A stretch of 64,000 nucleotides of DNA from JANQQN01 sp964519665 (GCA_964519665.1 CAZFIV010000004.1:107690-171689); one strand, 5' to 3'. Positions 33,943 to 43,343 are shown, numbered from the stretch's first letter. Notes: generated from the sequence alone by a model not told the origin. Numbers and translations: made by a program.

Positions 33943-35268
33943 ATGCCGCTCGACCTTTCCGCCTGCAAACGAGCTTTGGACGCGACGACCCCGGCGATCG
34001 GGGGCCGGGTGACCAGAGTAAGCGGCAACACCATCGAGGCCGTGCTCCCGCGCGCTCGGACGGGCTCTATCTTTCGAGTCGCCGGTGCGAGCGGTGCACC
34101 AGGCATCCTCGCGGAAGTCATCGGCTTTCGCGAGCGGGAAACCGTGCTCGCTCCATTCGCCGATGCGCGGGGCATCTCGCCCGGAGATCCCGTCCTTCCC
34201 GAAGGCCATTGCGACGAGCAGATGGTTTCCGACCAATATCTTGGCCGGGTCGTCGATGCATTGGGCAGCCCGCTTGACGGAGGCCCCCCCCTGAAGGGAG
34301 GCACGCACGTCCCCCTCTATCGGGCCGCCCCCAATCCGCTGAATCGAACCCCGATCGAAGCGCCATTGTGGACCGGAGTCTCCGTCCTGGACGCGATGAC
34401 GACCGTCGGCCGCGGCCAGCGGGTCGGCGTGTTCGCGGGGCCCGGCGTGGGTAAGAGTACGCTGATGGGCATGCTGGCTCGCTACTGCGAGGCCGACGTC
34501 AACGTCATCGCCCTCATCGGCGAGCGGGGCCGAGAAGTACCCGAATTCATACGACACGAATTGGGCGACCAAGGTCTCAAAAGATCCGTCGTCGTGGTCG
34601 CGACCGGCGACCAAGCACCGATCCTCCGCGTCCGGGCCGCTCTGCTCGCCACTTCGCTCGCCGAGTTCTTTCGAAGCCGGGACCGCCAGGTCGTACTGAT
34701 GATGGATTCACTCACCCGGCTCGCGCACGCCCTACGCGAAATCGGACTTGCGGCCGGAGAGCCTCCGACCAAGCAAGGCTACCCGCCCTCGGTCTTCTCG
34801 ACCCTGCCCAGGGTCCTCGAACGCGCCGGCAACGCGGACGGCCCCGGGACGATGACCGCGTTCTACACCGTGCTGGTCGACGGCGACGATCTCACCGAAC
34901 CCGTCTCCGACGCCGCGCGCGGAATCTTGGACGGTCACCTGGTGCTCTCCAGAGCCATCGCCGAGGCCGGCCGATACCCAGCGGTCGACGTCCTCAAATC
35001 GCTGTCGCGAGTCGCACACCTCGTCACCGACGAGGAACACCGCCGGATCGCCCATGAGGTACGGCGGACTCTGGCCAAGTACGAGTCAAACCTAGAACTG
35101 ATTCAGCTCGGGATGCATACCGATAGCCAAGACCGGGAACTTCATCGCGCGATTCAACTTCAGTCTGGCATGTCCGACGTTTTTCGACAGGACCGACACC
35201 AGCGGCGTTCGTTGGATCATACCCTCGGCGCTCTGAGGGCAGTGCTCGGTCCCGAAGGGGCATCGTAG
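33943..35268 (+). CDS. fliI: Flagellar export ATPase FliI
   Basis: FliI is the type III export ATPase, related to F1 beta. The 441-residue product has Walker A in AGPGVGKST (165-173), and Walker B in QVVLMMDSLTRLAHALREIG. The FliI hallmark GEPPTKQGYPPSVFSTLPRV is present. It works with FliH (upstream) and FliJ. FliJ is not the next gene; a motE gene takes that place. Full length with no missing motif. Confidence 0.97.
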   Translation: MPLDLSACKRALDATTPAIGGRVTRVSGNTIEAVLPRARTGSIFRVAGASGAPGILAEVIGFRERETVLAPFADARGISPGDPVLPEGHCDEQMVSDQYLGRVVDALGSPLDGGPPLKGGTHVPLYRAAPNPLNRTPIEAPLWTGVSVLDAMTTVGRGQRVGVFAGPGVGKSTLMGMLARYCEADVNVIALIGERGREVPEFIRHELGDQGLKRSVVVVATGDQAPILRVRAALLATSLAEFFRSRDRQVVLMMDSLTRLAHALREIGLAAGEPPTKQGYPPSVFSTLPRVLERAGNADGPGTMTAFYTVLVDGDDLTEPVSDAARGILDGHLVLSRAIAEAGRYPAVDVLKSLSRVAHLVTDEEHRRIAHEVRRTLAKYESNLELIQLGMHTDSQDRELHRAIQLQSGMSDVFRQDRHQRRSLDHTLGALRAVLGPEGAS

Positions 35269-35276
35269 GGGGCATC

Positions 35277-35870
35277 GTGAAAGGCAACCGAATCGGAACG
35301 ACGATCGGGCTGGTCACCCTGCTCGCTGCCGGCACGCCGGCGTACGCTGCACCCGCCGGCGCATCGGATTCGACCATCGAGTCGCCGGAACCTCCGCGGG
35401 TAGAGGCGTCGGTTCCTCCGACCACGCCGTACGAAGCCGTTCGCCAGGAGCGAAGGGCCCTCGAAGCGCAGCGGGCGGAGCTCGAACAGATGAAATCCGA
35501 CTTGTCGGTGGCGGAGGCGTCCATCGATGCTCGGATCGAAGCCCTCAAGCAGGTCGTCAACGAGAACAAAGCGATCCTAGAGAAGACCGAAGCGCTCCGG
35601 AAGACCATCTTGAATGATAAGATGGTACGCCTCATCAAACTCACCGAAAAGATGCCCGCACCGGAGGCGGCAGCCTATCTGAGCAAACTCGACGAACCTA
35701 CGGCCTCCACGATCCTGCAGGGCGTACGCGTCCGCCAGGCCTCGAAGATCATGGCCGCCCTCTCCCCCGCGAAGGCCGCGTCACTGAGCCGGACATACCT
35801 TAAATATGATGAATCTTCTCGACGCCGTACTGGTACCGATCAACCCCCAAAGCGTCGGCGACCCCGGTGA
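35277..35870 (+). CDS. motE: MotE-like periplasmic stator chaperone (MgtE-N-type domain)
   Basis: This 197-residue protein has a signal peptide (MKGNRIGTTIGLVTLLAAGT, cleaved around PAYA), and a coiled coil rich in Glu, Gln and Arg over about residues 50-110. The C-terminal MgtE-N-like domain has RLIKLTEKMPAPEAAAYLSK, then ASKIMAALSPAKAASLS. This is the layout of MotE, a periplasmic chaperone of the stator protein MotB in Helicobacter, and related proteins often lie near fliI. No stator genes are present in the window. The start codon is GTG. Its last 65 bp overlap fliK in another frame, and that tail is very basic. Confidence 0.8.
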   Translation: MKGNRIGTTIGLVTLLAAGTPAYAAPAGASDSTIESPEPPRVEASVPPTTPYEAVRQERRALEAQRAELEQMKSDLSVAEASIDARIEALKQVVNENKAILEKTEALRKTILNDKMVRLIKLTEKMPAPEAAAYLSKLDEPTASTILQGVRVRQASKIMAALSPAKAASLSRTYLKYDESSRRRTGTDQPPKRRRPR

Positions 35871-37176
35871 GTTCCGCTCTTCGGGCCGAGTTGTCGACGG
35901 GCGTTTTGGCGACGCCCTACAGCAAGCCGAGACGGAGCTGTCATCCGAATCGGACGCCTTGCCCTACGTCGAAGTCCCGTCGAACGGGCGTCTGGTCGCG
36001 ATTCCCTCTGCGCTACCTCTCTTGCCGGCGGGGAACGAGGCTTCAACGAGTATGGTCACCGCTGAGCAGGTCCTCGTGGGCGATCTCGGACCCGTCGTCT
36101 TGGATGGGCCCGAGCCGATCGTGCAGGACTTCGAGTCCGGAGCGACACCTTTGGCGGAGGTCGGTCGAACGCCTTCCGTGCAGGTCGACCGGATATCTTG
36201 GGAGCAGGCCGATACGATTCCGTCGGACAAGGTCAACGGGTTGGTGTGGGGAGAAGCGATGGTCGACACCTCTGATGTCGAGAACGTCGCCCGCTACCTG
36301 CTCCGTGAATCCCAGCGCCTCAATGCACCGGTCGCCGAAACATCCCGGCCGCCCTGGCTGATGGAGAGGGCGGCTCGATCGGTCCGCTCGTCGTCGCCGG
36401 ACGGTTCAGGCGACTCATCGAGCTTCACCTCGCCTGAAACGAGCGGTCCGCTGGATCCCGCAATCGGCCTGGAGACCAGCCCCGAGGGCGGTGCTCGGGC
36501 GGCGGCCCAAGACGGCGTCTCGCGCCTCGCCGCCCCGCCGAAACCCGTCTGGGGATCAAGCGAGGCGACCCCCCGCCACCCTAACCGTCCCGAGCGCGCC
36601 GACCATGTGGAGTCCGCAGTCCAGGCGATGGATCTTGAAGATGCGGATCATCACCCGGTCCGGGCGCCTCGGGCCGCGTCCCAAGAGGCCGAGCGGTCCC
36701 CGACGACGGTCGTCGAGCCGCTACCTCCCGAATCCGGAGACCCGGGCCTCGATGCGCAGAGCTTCGATTCGCAGCTCGCCGACGTCGACGCGGATGCCGC
36801 ACCGGTGAGGTCAGCCCGAGCCGAGGCCCAACGACTCCTGACCGAAGCCACGCGACGTTTCAACGCCGAACGGGAGAATCGCGTCTGGGGCCGTCGACTC
36901 AACCTCGACATCGGCGGCGATGACGGTGGCGTCCGCCTCACCATCGAACCGACCGCCGAAGGTCAGCATCGGATCGCATTCCTGGTCGCCCAGGGCTCTC
37001 TGCGAGAAGAACTTCGCCGGTGGCTCCCCGAAATCCGCGACGCGGTGACTCATTTCCCGGTCGAGGTCGCCGAGGTATCCATTGAAGTTATGCCTCCGCC
37101 GTACGAAGAACCGGTCACCGCCACCCGACAGGGTTCAACCGATCGCCAAGTCTCCAGGAGAGGACAACCGTCGTGA
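35806..37176 (+). CDS. fliK: Hook-length control protein FliK
   Basis: FliK measures hook length and triggers the FlhB specificity switch. The 456-residue product has a long, low-complexity Pro/Ser/Glu-rich N-terminal region that acts as the ruler. The C-terminal export-switch domain is at about 355-440 and contains the family stretch VRLTIEPTAEGQHRIAFLVA, followed by SLREELRRWLPEIRDAV. The start at 35806 overlaps motE by 65 bp; an in-frame ATG one codon later is equally possible. It overlaps flgD by 4 bp. Confidence 0.88.
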   Translation: MMNLLDAVLVPINPQSVGDPGEFRSSGRVVDGRFGDALQQAETELSSESDALPYVEVPSNGRLVAIPSALPLLPAGNEASTSMVTAEQVLVGDLGPVVLDGPEPIVQDFESGATPLAEVGRTPSVQVDRISWEQADTIPSDKVNGLVWGEAMVDTSDVENVARYLLRESQRLNAPVAETSRPPWLMERAARSVRSSSPDGSGDSSSFTSPETSGPLDPAIGLETSPEGGARAAAQDGVSRLAAPPKPVWGSSEATPRHPNRPERADHVESAVQAMDLEDADHHPVRAPRAASQEAERSPTTVVEPLPPESGDPGLDAQSFDSQLADVDADAAPVRSARAEAQRLLTEATRRFNAERENRVWGRRLNLDIGGDDGGVRLTIEPTAEGQHRIAFLVAQGSLREELRRWLPEIRDAVTHFPVEVAEVSIEVMPPPYEEPVTATRQGSTDRQVSRRGQPS

Positions 37177-37832
37177 CCAGTGAACTGTCGGTCGCCAACC
37201 TTAGTCCAAGCCCCGGCGCACCGGGACTAGCCGAATCGGCCGAGCCGGCGTCCGAGCTCGGCAAGGACGCTTTCTTGGAGCTACTGATAGCGCAGATTCA
37301 GAACCAAAACCCCCTCGACCCGTCGGACCCGAGCGAATTCCTGGGCCAGCTCGCGAGCTTCACCTCGCTGGAGCAGATGGCTCAGCTCAACGACGGCGTG
37401 GAGTCGCTGGCCATGTTGCAAGCGACCGGGCTCAGTCTGGAAAACGTCAATCTGGTCGGAAAGACGGTCGTCTATCAGACCAACCAGGCCGCGGTCAGCG
37501 ACGACGGCGAAGCGCGCTTTCGCATCAATACCAGCGCTCCCGCACCGCGGATGGTCGTCGAGTACAATGACGGCGGCCTGACGAAGACGACGGAGATATC
37601 CAACGTTCGGGCGGGCGACAACGATGTCACTCTCGATGGCCTCACCGGCCCTACGGTCGAAGTCCTCAGCGTCACTGGATACAGCGGAGACGAAATGGTC
37701 GACATGAGTATCCGCACCTATTCGGTCAACCGGGTCGACGGAGTCACCTTCGAAGGCGGCTCGCCCAAGCTCATGTCGGGGTCGGTGCTGCGCATCGACC
37801 CCTCCGAAGTCGTCGAAATTCTCGCCCCTTAA
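37173..37832 (+). CDS. flgD: Hook-capping protein FlgD
   Basis: FlgD is the scaffold at the tip of the growing hook. The 219-residue protein carries the family signature AFLELLIAQIQNQNPLDPSD, followed by PSEFLGQLASFTSLEQM. The FlgD Ig-like and Tudor-like parts follow. It starts with GTG and overlaps fliK by 4 bp. The hook protein gene flgE follows after 32 bp, as usual. Confidence 0.95.
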   Translation: MTSELSVANLSPSPGAPGLAESAEPASELGKDAFLELLIAQIQNQNPLDPSDPSEFLGQLASFTSLEQMAQLNDGVESLAMLQATGLSLENVNLVGKTVVYQTNQAAVSDDGEARFRINTSAPAPRMVVEYNDGGLTKTTEISNVRAGDNDVTLDGLTGPTVEVLSVTGYSGDEMVDMSIRTYSVNRVDGVTFEGGSPKLMSGSVLRIDPSEVVEILAP

Positions 37833-37864
37833 TCAACGGATCAGCCAGCAACCAGGAGGTCAGC

Positions 37865-39142
37865 ATGGGAATCTCAGGAATGATGTACACGGGCCTGTCG
37901 GGCCTGACTTCGACCGCACGTTCGATCAACGTCACCGGCGACAATATCGCCAACCTCAATACAGTGGGCTATCGAGGCTCCCGGGCGATCTTCGAAGACG
38001 TCCTGAATCAGTCTATTCTGGGGGTCGGCGATCTCGGTGGAGGGACTCGTATCGCCCAGATCGAGAAGCTCTTCCATCAGGGACCGATCGTGGATAGTCC
38101 CAAAGCGGAAGACATCGCGATCTCGGGCCGGGGTTTCTTCGTCGTCAACGGTGCGCACAGCGGCGTCGAAGGCACCTACTACACCCGGGCCGGTCGATTT
38201 CAGTTGGACAGCCAAGGTTACCTATCGACCGGCACCGGACTCCGGGTTCAGGGCTACCCGGCTAACGGGGGGACGATCAGCAGCCGACTTGGAGACCTCC
38301 GAATCGACCGGTCCATCGAACCAAGGATCACATCGTCCATCGACCTCGAGATCAACTTCGATGGGTATCCGCTCGAAGGAGCAACGCCAGCCGCCTTTGA
38401 CGTTGCGAACCCCGGCGACACCTCGGCCCTCAGTCAAGACATCGTCATCTACGACTCGAAGGGCACTCCTCGTCAGGTCACGATCTACTTCTCCCGGAGT
38501 ACCGACGATGAGTGGACCTGGAACATGACCGCCCCCAGCTCCGAGATCACCGGTGCGACCTCCCCCCCCGAGCGCACGGTAATCGCCAATGGGTCGCTGA
38601 CCTTCGATTCGGCCGGCGTTCTGGTGACCGAAACCGGCTCTTCGCATACGGTCGACTTCGATGGCGCGGCGGCTGGTCAAGCCCTCGACATTCGCTTCGG
38701 CGCTTCGACGAACACCTCGCTGAGCCTCGACGGCAGCGCGGATAACTCGACCGTGAAGCGCATCTCGCAGGACGGGTACCAAGCGGGCAACTACGTCGGA
38801 ATGCAGGTCAATGAAGACGGCACCATCATCGGCACTTACTACAACGGCCAGGAGGTGACCGTCGGGCGCTTGGCCCTGGCCGACTTCGGCAACCAAAACG
38901 CCCTCCGCAGGGTCGGTGGGGCGTTCTTTACCCCCTCCCCTGACAGCGGCGATCCGGTGGTCGGCTTTCCCCGTTCAGGCCGACGCGGCACCTTGCGGGG
39001 CAACGCGCTCGAGCAGTCGAACGTCGATCTGTCGGAGGAGTTCGTCAAGCTGATCACCGATCAGCGGGGCTACCAGGCACAGTCCCGAACGATCACCACC
39101 GCCGACGAGTTGCTCTCCGAAACCGTCAATCTGAAGCGATAG
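37865..39142 (+). CDS. flgE: Flagellar hook protein FlgE
   Basis: FlgE builds the hook. The 425-residue product starts MGISGMMYTGLSGLTSTARS, with the axial-protein motif NVTGDNIANLNTVGYRGSRA. The central Ser/Thr-rich domain is followed by the C-terminal LSEEFVKLITDQRGYQAQS, then TADELLSETVNLKR. A clear AGGAGGT ribosome-binding site precedes the ATG at 37853-37859. It ends the plus-strand flagellar run and is convergent with ddl after only 7 bp. Confidence 0.95.
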   Translation: MGISGMMYTGLSGLTSTARSINVTGDNIANLNTVGYRGSRAIFEDVLNQSILGVGDLGGGTRIAQIEKLFHQGPIVDSPKAEDIAISGRGFFVVNGAHSGVEGTYYTRAGRFQLDSQGYLSTGTGLRVQGYPANGGTISSRLGDLRIDRSIEPRITSSIDLEINFDGYPLEGATPAAFDVANPGDTSALSQDIVIYDSKGTPRQVTIYFSRSTDDEWTWNMTAPSSEITGATSPPERTVIANGSLTFDSAGVLVTETGSSHTVDFDGAAAGQALDIRFGASTNTSLSLDGSADNSTVKRISQDGYQAGNYVGMQVNEDGTIIGTYYNGQEVTVGRLALADFGNQNALRRVGGAFFTPSPDSGDPVVGFPRSGRRGTLRGNALEQSNVDLSEEFVKLITDQRGYQAQSRTITTADELLSETVNLKR

Positions 39143-39149
39143 TCACCCG

Positions 39150-40139
39150 TCAGCGACGAACCCGGGTCCTCGCTCGAGACACCAGATGGTTGACCAGCTG
39201 GGTGAAATCGAGTCCCGCCGCGGCCGCCGCCTGGGGAAGAAGCGAGCCCCGAGTGAGACCGGGAATCGTGTTCGTCTCGAGCAACCACGGGCGCCCCGAG
39301 TCGACGATGAAGTCGGTTCGGCTCATGTCACGGCATCCGAGCGCTTCGTGGGCCCGTACCGCCAGTCGCTGAACTTCGTCGCGAAGCTCATCGGGAATCC
39401 GAGCCGGCGTGATCTCGTCGGTCGCGCCGGGAGTGTATTTCGCCTCGTAGTCGAAAAAAGCGTAGCCCTCGGTGGGTGCGATCTCGGTGACCGGCAACGG
39501 CCGAGGTCCGTCGTCGTACTCGAGCACCCCGCAGGTCAGCTCGGTGCCCGCGAGCCGGCGCTCGGCAAGCACGACCCGCCCCTCCAAGACCATCTTTTCA
39601 ATGGCGGACAGCAGCGCTCCGCGATCGGCGGGAAACGACACCCCAAAGCTCGACCCGTCCCGAGCAGGCTTGACCACGCATGGCAGCCCGACCACGGCCT
39701 CGATTTCGTCGGCCAAGGACTCTTGCTGGCCGTCGAATCGATGCGGCGAGACGGCCACTGCCGGCGCCGTTGGAAGCTGGGCGTCGCGGTAGATCGCCTT
39801 GGCGCGAACCTTGTCCATCGCGAGCCCCGACGCGGCGACCCCCGAACCCGTGTACGAAACGCCGATCGCTTCCAACAGCCCTTGCACCGTGCCGTCCTCG
39901 CCGAAAGTTCCGTGCAGGGCCAAAAAGGCGACTTCAGTATGGGCGACGAGCGCGTCGAGCGCCTCGCCTACGGTGGCCATCGTTCGGTTGTCCAACGTCC
40001 ATCGACCGTCGGCCTCGATCCGGACGTCCAAGGCAGCCTCGCCCAACGCGTTCAGAACCTGCTGCCCGCTCTCGAGTGAGACCTCCCGCTCCGCGCTCGT
40101 CCCACCCCGCAGCACCGCGATTCGCCGTTGAGTCGTCAT
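39150..40139 (-). CDS. ddl: D-alanine-D-alanine ligase
   Basis: Ddl makes the D-Ala-D-Ala dipeptide of peptidoglycan precursors using ATP. The 329-residue product is an ATP-grasp enzyme with AVLRGGTSAEREVSLESGQ near the N-terminus, and ALHGTFGEDGTVQGLLEAIG. The ATP-grasp signature includes CVVKPARDGSSFGV, and the C-terminal LETNTIPGLTRGSLLPQAA is present. I chose the ATG at 40139, because the N-terminus begins with the beta strand of the ATP-grasp fold. An ATG at 40160 is in frame. It is convergent with flgE and divergent from the next gene. Confidence 0.92.
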   Translation of the reverse strand: MTTQRRIAVLRGGTSAEREVSLESGQQVLNALGEAALDVRIEADGRWTLDNRTMATVGEALDALVAHTEVAFLALHGTFGEDGTVQGLLEAIGVSYTGSGVAASGLAMDKVRAKAIYRDAQLPTAPAVAVSPHRFDGQQESLADEIEAVVGLPCVVKPARDGSSFGVSFPADRGALLSAIEKMVLEGRVVLAERRLAGTELTCGVLEYDDGPRPLPVTEIAPTEGYAFFDYEAKYTPGATDEITPARIPDELRDEVQRLAVRAHEALGCRDMSRTDFIVDSGRPWLLETNTIPGLTRGSLLPQAAAAAGLDFTQLVNHLVSRARTRVRR

Positions 40140-40270
40140 CCCTTTCTGTCCTGACTGCATGCCGGGTTTGGAGCAAGTCCCAGACCAAATATTGGTCATC
40201 CGCCGACCAAGATCGATAGGGTGAAAATTGACACGGTGGTGGTCGATTTCACCTCGGCGCACCCGCCGCC

Positions 40271-41518
40271 TTGTGGTCAGCTTCGGCCGTGCGGACCTCA
40301 GTCGTGGTGAGCCTTTTCGTAGCCTGGGGCGCGTCGCTTCCCCAGGCGGTTTGGTCGTCCCCCGTTTCGTTGGCGACGACGACCGCCCCATCGACGCGGG
40401 CGACCGCCCCAGCCCCGGAGCGGCCGGCCCATGTCATCGACGCCTTCATCGCCGCCGATACCTGGCCGGCCCCCGAAGGTCTCGACTCGCGCTTTGGCCA
40501 GGGCATCGCGTACGTCGGCTGGCGGTGGCGAGCGCCCTTCGGTGATGCCTTCGCCACCTACAATACCGACACCCTGACGCTGGGCGTGGACCGGGTGTGT
40601 CCTCAACCCGCGTGGTGCTGGGGCGCGCATCTGAAGGGACAGCTGGGCTTCGCCGGCGTGCTGCCCAACTTCTATGACCGCGGCGTGAGAATTCCCGAGT
40701 TCGGATTCTCGGCGAGTTATCTCGCGGGCACGGTCCACACCAAGGTCGAGGCCGTCGACGGCTTATTCTTGGGCGCCCGGACCACCGCTCGACGCTGGTT
40801 CTTCGCTTTCAACGACGACACCGATGCGTTCGGCCTGCCTCCCTCGACGTGGGTCTTTGAACAGCAACTCAACCTGACGGTGTGGTCTTTCGATGATGAT
40901 GCCTCCCTGACCGAAGCCCATCGGCCGAAGTGGCGCATGAAGGGTTGGGGCTTTGGCGTCGAGATCGAAGGCCACTTCCGACTGGACGCCGCCCCCTGGG
41001 GGCGCGGCTTCGGCGACGAGATTCCGCCTCGCCCCTTACCGGAGCGCAACACGCCCGAACGCACGATTCTCTTCATCCGCCAGTGGGCAGGGGTGGGCCT
41101 GCCTTTGGGACCGGTGCGGATCGAGCTGATGGAACGGGCCGGCTGGGGGTGGGGCGAAGACGATCTGACGCGGGCTCGAATCGGCGGCCTCAATCCGTAC
41201 GTCGTCCCCGTCGCCGGGCTTCCGTGGGCAGCGTTTCTCAGCGGCCGCTACCTCACCGGTCAGCTTCGGGTGCCCGTCAAGGTAGGCGCGCATCTGGAGT
41301 TGGGCCCGCAGCTCGACGTGGCGCTCATTCGCGATATCCTCCGTCTAGACGACGACAGCTTTGGATACGCGCTCGGAGTGGGATTGTTCGCGGACGCTCG
41401 ATGGGGTCCGTGGCAGGTCGAACTGCGTGCGGGTTACGCTCCCGACGTCGGCGACTGGCAAGTGGACCAGCCTCACCTATCCGCGTTCGCCCTCGTGGGC
41501 CGTCGATTCACCTTCTGA
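40271..41518 (+). CDS. Predicted outer-membrane beta-barrel protein, function unknown
   Basis: This roughly 415-residue protein has an N-terminal signal-like segment (SVVVSLFVAWGASLPQAVWS). The mature part is rich in Trp, Gly, Tyr and Phe with alternating hydrophobic strands, and ends in SAFALVGRRFTF, a typical outer-membrane insertion signal. I recognise no family. Start is uncertain: the frame opens with TTG at 40271, and GTG at 40289 fits the signal peptide better. It is divergent from ddl across a 131-bp gap. Confidence 0.6.
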   Translation: MWSASAVRTSVVVSLFVAWGASLPQAVWSSPVSLATTTAPSTRATAPAPERPAHVIDAFIAADTWPAPEGLDSRFGQGIAYVGWRWRAPFGDAFATYNTDTLTLGVDRVCPQPAWCWGAHLKGQLGFAGVLPNFYDRGVRIPEFGFSASYLAGTVHTKVEAVDGLFLGARTTARRWFFAFNDDTDAFGLPPSTWVFEQQLNLTVWSFDDDASLTEAHRPKWRMKGWGFGVEIEGHFRLDAAPWGRGFGDEIPPRPLPERNTPERTILFIRQWAGVGLPLGPVRIELMERAGWGWGEDDLTRARIGGLNPYVVPVAGLPWAAFLSGRYLTGQLRVPVKVGAHLELGPQLDVALIRDILRLDDDSFGYALGVGLFADARWGPWQVELRAGYAPDVGDWQVDQPHLSAFALVGRRFTF

Positions 41519-41547
41519 CACCTCTTGACCGCTCTTGATCCTGAAGG

Positions 41548-42222
41548 CTACGCAGCCGGCGGCTCGTCGTCTCGAAGCGGACTGAATCGCATCATGGTCC
41601 AGTAGCGCCCCCAACCATGCTCGACGTCGAACGCCAGTGGCTCGATGTCCGGCGGCAATGGATGCACGTGAAAGAGGTCGAGCCATCGCCGCAACAGAGG
41701 CTTGGCGTTGCCCAAGGACGCCAGATCCCCGAAGTCGACGACCAAAACCTCTCCGCCCGCGGCCACCGATCGCCGCGCGTGCTCGAGCGCCCGATGAGGC
41801 TCCTGAACCATCGACAGGCAGTACGAGAAGAAGATTCGGTCGGGCGGCGCCCCGAGGAGCCCCGACAGGTCGGCGTCCTCCGCGAATCCGCCCGCGAGCG
41901 TTGCCCACGGGCACTTGCTCCGAGCATGAGCCAGCATCTCGTCGCTCGCCTCGACGCCCCCGAGCCGGGCTTCGGGCCGCGCCTGGTGCAGCTTACGCAG
42001 GTTACGACCCGTGCCCGGACCAACCTCGATCAGCGACATCCAGTTGCGCTGCGCGATCAGTTGCTCGAGCGCGACCTCTCGACCGATCAGGTAGTAGCGC
42101 CGTGTGAGGTCATAAAACCATCGAGAAACGCCGTAGTACCGGTTCAGGAAGGCTCGGTGGGCTTCCCGGTCGGGTGAACGAGCGTCCGCCTCGCCGGGCG
42201 AATCGGGCGTCGTGGCCGTCAA
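41548..42222 (-). CDS. btaB: BtaB, N-trimethylating methyltransferase for betaine lipid DGTS
   Basis: This 224-residue class I SAM methyltransferase has the motif EVGPGTG at residues 66-72, and FSYCLSMVQEP after motif III. In the betaine lipid pathway BtaB transfers three methyl groups from S-adenosylmethionine to diacylglyceryl-homoserine, giving DGTS. It overlaps btaA by 4 bp (ATGA), the expected pairing. On its own the sequence would only say methyltransferase; the BtaA partner gives the specific call. The N-terminal YYGVSRWFYDLTRRYYLIG stretch is characteristic of this group. Confidence 0.86.
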   Translation of the reverse strand: MTATTPDSPGEADARSPDREAHRAFLNRYYGVSRWFYDLTRRYYLIGREVALEQLIAQRNWMSLIEVGPGTGRNLRKLHQARPEARLGGVEASDEMLAHARSKCPWATLAGGFAEDADLSGLLGAPPDRIFFSYCLSMVQEPHRALEHARRSVAAGGEVLVVDFGDLASLGNAKPLLRRWLDLFHVHPLPPDIEPLAFDVEHGWGRYWTMMRFSPLRDDEPPAA

Positions 42223-43343
42223 TGGGTCACCCGGTAGAAATCGACCCGCCGATACTGCCGGCTGCGGTCTTCGAGCGTCGAGATGGTGGATGCCTCATCC
42301 ATCAGTTTGAACCGCCGGCCACCGTCGATGCGGTCGATGAACGACTCTTCTTCCACCGACCGAGTCAAGACGATCGCGCCGTCTCGACTGGTGCGAAAGA
42401 TCTCGTCCAACAAGTTGCGCTGCACGGCGTCCGGCATCCAGTCGGGGGCGTCACAGAGCGTGTAGTGAGACCAAGTCTTGGGCCCCGCCGCATCAAGCCG
42501 GTCGAAGATGTTGCCCCGATGGAAGTTGAGCTGGGTGGAGGCTCCGTACGAGGCCTCATGTCGCTCGCGCCGAAGGTAGGGCGGAACCGCGTCTTGGCGG
42601 TCATGGTTGAAAGCGCCGGTGATCGCCCACCACACGAACCAGTTCGTGGCGAGGTCGGTCGCCGCGAGCCGCTTCAGGTGACTCACGAAGAAGTCGACGA
42701 TCGTGTCGTCCGGTTCGCTTTCTAAGATGCGGTCGCGCTGCTGATAGTTCACTCCGAGCGCCAGTAACTGCACCGGCGACTCCATCAACATCTTTACGAG
42801 CGGCCGGTTCAGAACCGGCGTGATCACATCGTCGATCGCCTGCTGCCGCACCTCGACCGGTTCGTCGACGAGCGGAATGAGCCAAGATGCGTTGACGCCG
42901 GTCATCCGGCGCATTGCGGTCAACATCTTGGACGTCAGGCCCTCGAGGTAGAGCGACCGCGTGAATCGATTCCAATGCTTAGCCCAGTAGCGCTGCATCC
43001 AGGCCGGCATGTGCTCGGCAACCTGACCAACGGTATTTCGGGGATCAGGATGCATGCCGCGCCCAAGGAGGCTGTAGAACGTATCGTAGTCCTCGAGCCG
43101 CTGGGCGGCCGTCATCTTCATCGCGGATAGCGCCAGATGGTGCTTGTTGATGTCTACCGCATCTATCCGCCGCGGCTGGCGACTGACCATGGTGGCCACA
43201 CCGCACCCTGCCCCGGTGATGGAAAGAACATCGGAGTTTTCGTCGATCTCCAAGAACCGGTCGTCCAGCTCGGAATCCTCAAAAAGGATATTGTAAACGA
43301 ACAGACCGGTGAAGATGCGCTGAAACGCTATATCTCGAAGCAT
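42219..43343 (-). CDS. btaA: BtaA, SAM:diacylglycerol 3-amino-3-carboxypropyltransferase
   Basis: BtaA (DUF3419 family) transfers the 3-amino-3-carboxypropyl group of S-adenosylmethionine to diacylglycerol, the first step of DGTS synthesis. The 374-residue product has the family N-terminus (FTGLFVYNILFEDSELDDRF). A nucleotide-binding segment VLSITGAGCGVATMVSRQP is followed by IDAVDINKHHLALSAMKM, and a C-terminal part with the TWSHYTLCDAPDWMPDAV stretch. DGTS replaces phospholipids when phosphate is scarce in several bacteria. The promoter region is the roughly 270 bp gap up to 43617; I saw at most one half of a phosphate box there. Confidence 0.88.
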   Translation of the reverse strand: MLRDIAFQRIFTGLFVYNILFEDSELDDRFLEIDENSDVLSITGAGCGVATMVSRQPRRIDAVDINKHHLALSAMKMTAAQRLEDYDTFYSLLGRGMHPDPRNTVGQVAEHMPAWMQRYWAKHWNRFTRSLYLEGLTSKMLTAMRRMTGVNASWLIPLVDEPVEVRQQAIDDVITPVLNRPLVKMLMESPVQLLALGVNYQQRDRILESEPDDTIVDFFVSHLKRLAATDLATNWFVWWAITGAFNHDRQDAVPPYLRRERHEASYGASTQLNFHRGNIFDRLDAAGPKTWSHYTLCDAPDWMPDAVQRNLLDEIFRTSRDGAIVLTRSVEEESFIDRIDGGRRFKLMDEASTISTLEDRSRQYRRVDFYRVTH

